A stretch of DNA of 60,841 bases from Variovorax sp. J22P240. GTDB lineage: Bacteria; Pseudomonadota; Gammaproteobacteria; Burkholderiales; Burkholderiaceae_C. The stretch's first letter is position 1. The number at the start of each line of letters is the position of its first letter. Made by a program: the position numbers and the translations under genes. The notes beneath the pieces were generated by a model. That model did no database searches. It saw only the letters and a program-made list of their open reading frames with translations, and had not been told where the DNA came from. This document shows positions 60,429 through 60,841 of this stretch, in pieces. Location: positions 1 to 60,841 of the forward strand of contig NZ_JASZYR010000023.1 in assembly GCF_030316855.1 (NCBI RefSeq), given 5' to 3'.

Positions 60429-60768
60429 TCTTCGTGTGGGGGCGCATGACTTGGACGGGACGTCGCGAGATGATGGAGATCTGGGCGTCGCGCCGCAACC
60501 GACACCAAACGAGAAGAATTGCCGAGGCCATTCGGGCGAACAGCAACGGTCGACACGCGGAAACGGCGCGATAACGCGCCCCTACCGACCCCAATGCTTC
60601 GGCCGATTTGCCAATGGCGAGTAGGCCGGGTGTATGGCGCGGATGGGCGGGCGCCTGCGCACGGCAGACCAAGGCGAATGGCTCTTTCTGTTTAGCGAAC
60701 TGACGTTCGGGGCCCAATGCCCAGCCAGCGGTTGATGTCCCAGCAAGTGGTGTAAGTCTTCCTTCACT
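60429..60768. other. Region without a supported gene
   Basis: Contains a small perfect hairpin GGCGCG-ATAA-CGCGCC at 60565-60580, 137 bp after the toxin stop, without a T run. A 61-codon minus-strand frame here lacks a domain and I do not annotate it. Confidence 0.4.
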
Positions 60769-60821
60769 CGCTGCGCGGCAAGGCGCGTAGGGCGTAGCCC
60801 GAAGCGGCTTGCCGCGCAGCG
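60769..60821. repeat. Large palindrome with nested stem
   Basis: CGCTGCGCGGCAAG (60769-60782) and CTTGCCGCGCAGCG (60808-60821) pair perfectly over 14 bp; inside the 25-nt loop GGGC-GTA-GCCC forms a second stem. Such structures occur as REP/palindromic elements, recombination sites or transposon ends. A run of G closes the window at 60834-60841. Confidence 0.75.
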
Positions 60822-60841
60822 ACCGCTCTCTTCGGGGGGGG

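Noticed and set aside
60582..60767. 61-codon minus-strand frame near the window end
   Set aside because: Low-information composition and no start context; the region fits non-coding DNA.
1..60841. tRNA or rRNA genes and an att site for the integrase
   Set aside because: I looked for cloverleaf-like arms and conserved rRNA stretches by eye and saw none; a tRNA scan would be decisive.

Overview
The window is GC-rich by eye and reads like a betaproteobacterium of the order Burkholderiales, probably a Comamonadaceae soil genus such as Variovorax or a relative. The main pointers are a Bug-type (TctC-like) binding protein, ISKra4-, IS5- and IS30-type elements common in that order, NHEJ genes (Ku, LigD pieces), and many small stress-associated DUF genes. 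This is inference from gene content; no rRNA or other marker gene is present.

Layout. 1-3 kb: end of a methyltransferase, an esterase remnant, and an Xre/RES-type toxin-antitoxin pair with a near-ideal sigma70 promoter. 3-8 kb: a catabolic cluster (GntR regulator, DapA-like aldolase, Bug binding protein) whose last gene (dhaK-like) is cut off by an IS5-type remnant, followed by a carboxymuconolactone-decarboxylase-family gene and an IS6-type remnant. 8-14 kb: small stress-type genes (glycine-zipper protein, response regulator, two Hsp20 chaperones, membrane and hydrophilic proteins), several frameshifted. 14-19 kb: an amino-acid catabolism/uptake operon (D-threonine-aldolase-like enzyme, polar amino acid ABC transporter) with single-base frameshifts in at least three genes. 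19-22.5 kb: DUF2630, a DUF892 (YciE-like) three-gene operon, and a coupled pair of unknown proteins. 22.6-25 kb: an intact IS5-family element and an IS30 remnant. 26-31.5 kb: remnants of CheB and NAD(P)HX dehydratase, a MerR-TPR regulator, Ku, a PAS histidine kinase and a decayed LigD polymerase domain. 31.7-41.3 kb: a catalase C-terminal domain, a paralogous SHOCT-type pair, an extensin-like protein, an epoxide hydrolase, an OmpH-like protein, a second copy of the DUF892 operon, DUF3606, a LigD phosphoesterase remnant and a cation/proton antiporter. 41.4-48.8 kb: three ISKra4-type remnants around a membrane sulfatase-fold phosphotransferase and a pRiA4b ORF-3-like passenger. 49-57.4 kb: a glycogen-debranching-type enzyme with a GT4 glycosyltransferase, an internally deleted IS5 element, and a tyrosinase / HEAT-repeat / SCO-like operon. 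57.4-60.8 kb: gene fragments, an integrase fragment, a ParDE-like toxin-antitoxin pair and a terminal palindrome.

Interpretation. This looks like an accessory stress and DNA-repair island assembled by repeated insertion, duplication and deletion. Long genes (Ku, sulfatase, debranching enzyme, antiporter, tyrosinase operon) are open throughout, while many other genes carry a single indel or an in-frame stop. That could be real decay or residual sequencing indels, and raw reads would be needed to tell. The least familiar intact system is the tyrosinase-HEAT-SCO operon; the paralogous YDTGDH/SHOCT pair and the GPNANV/GAF pair are further unknowns.
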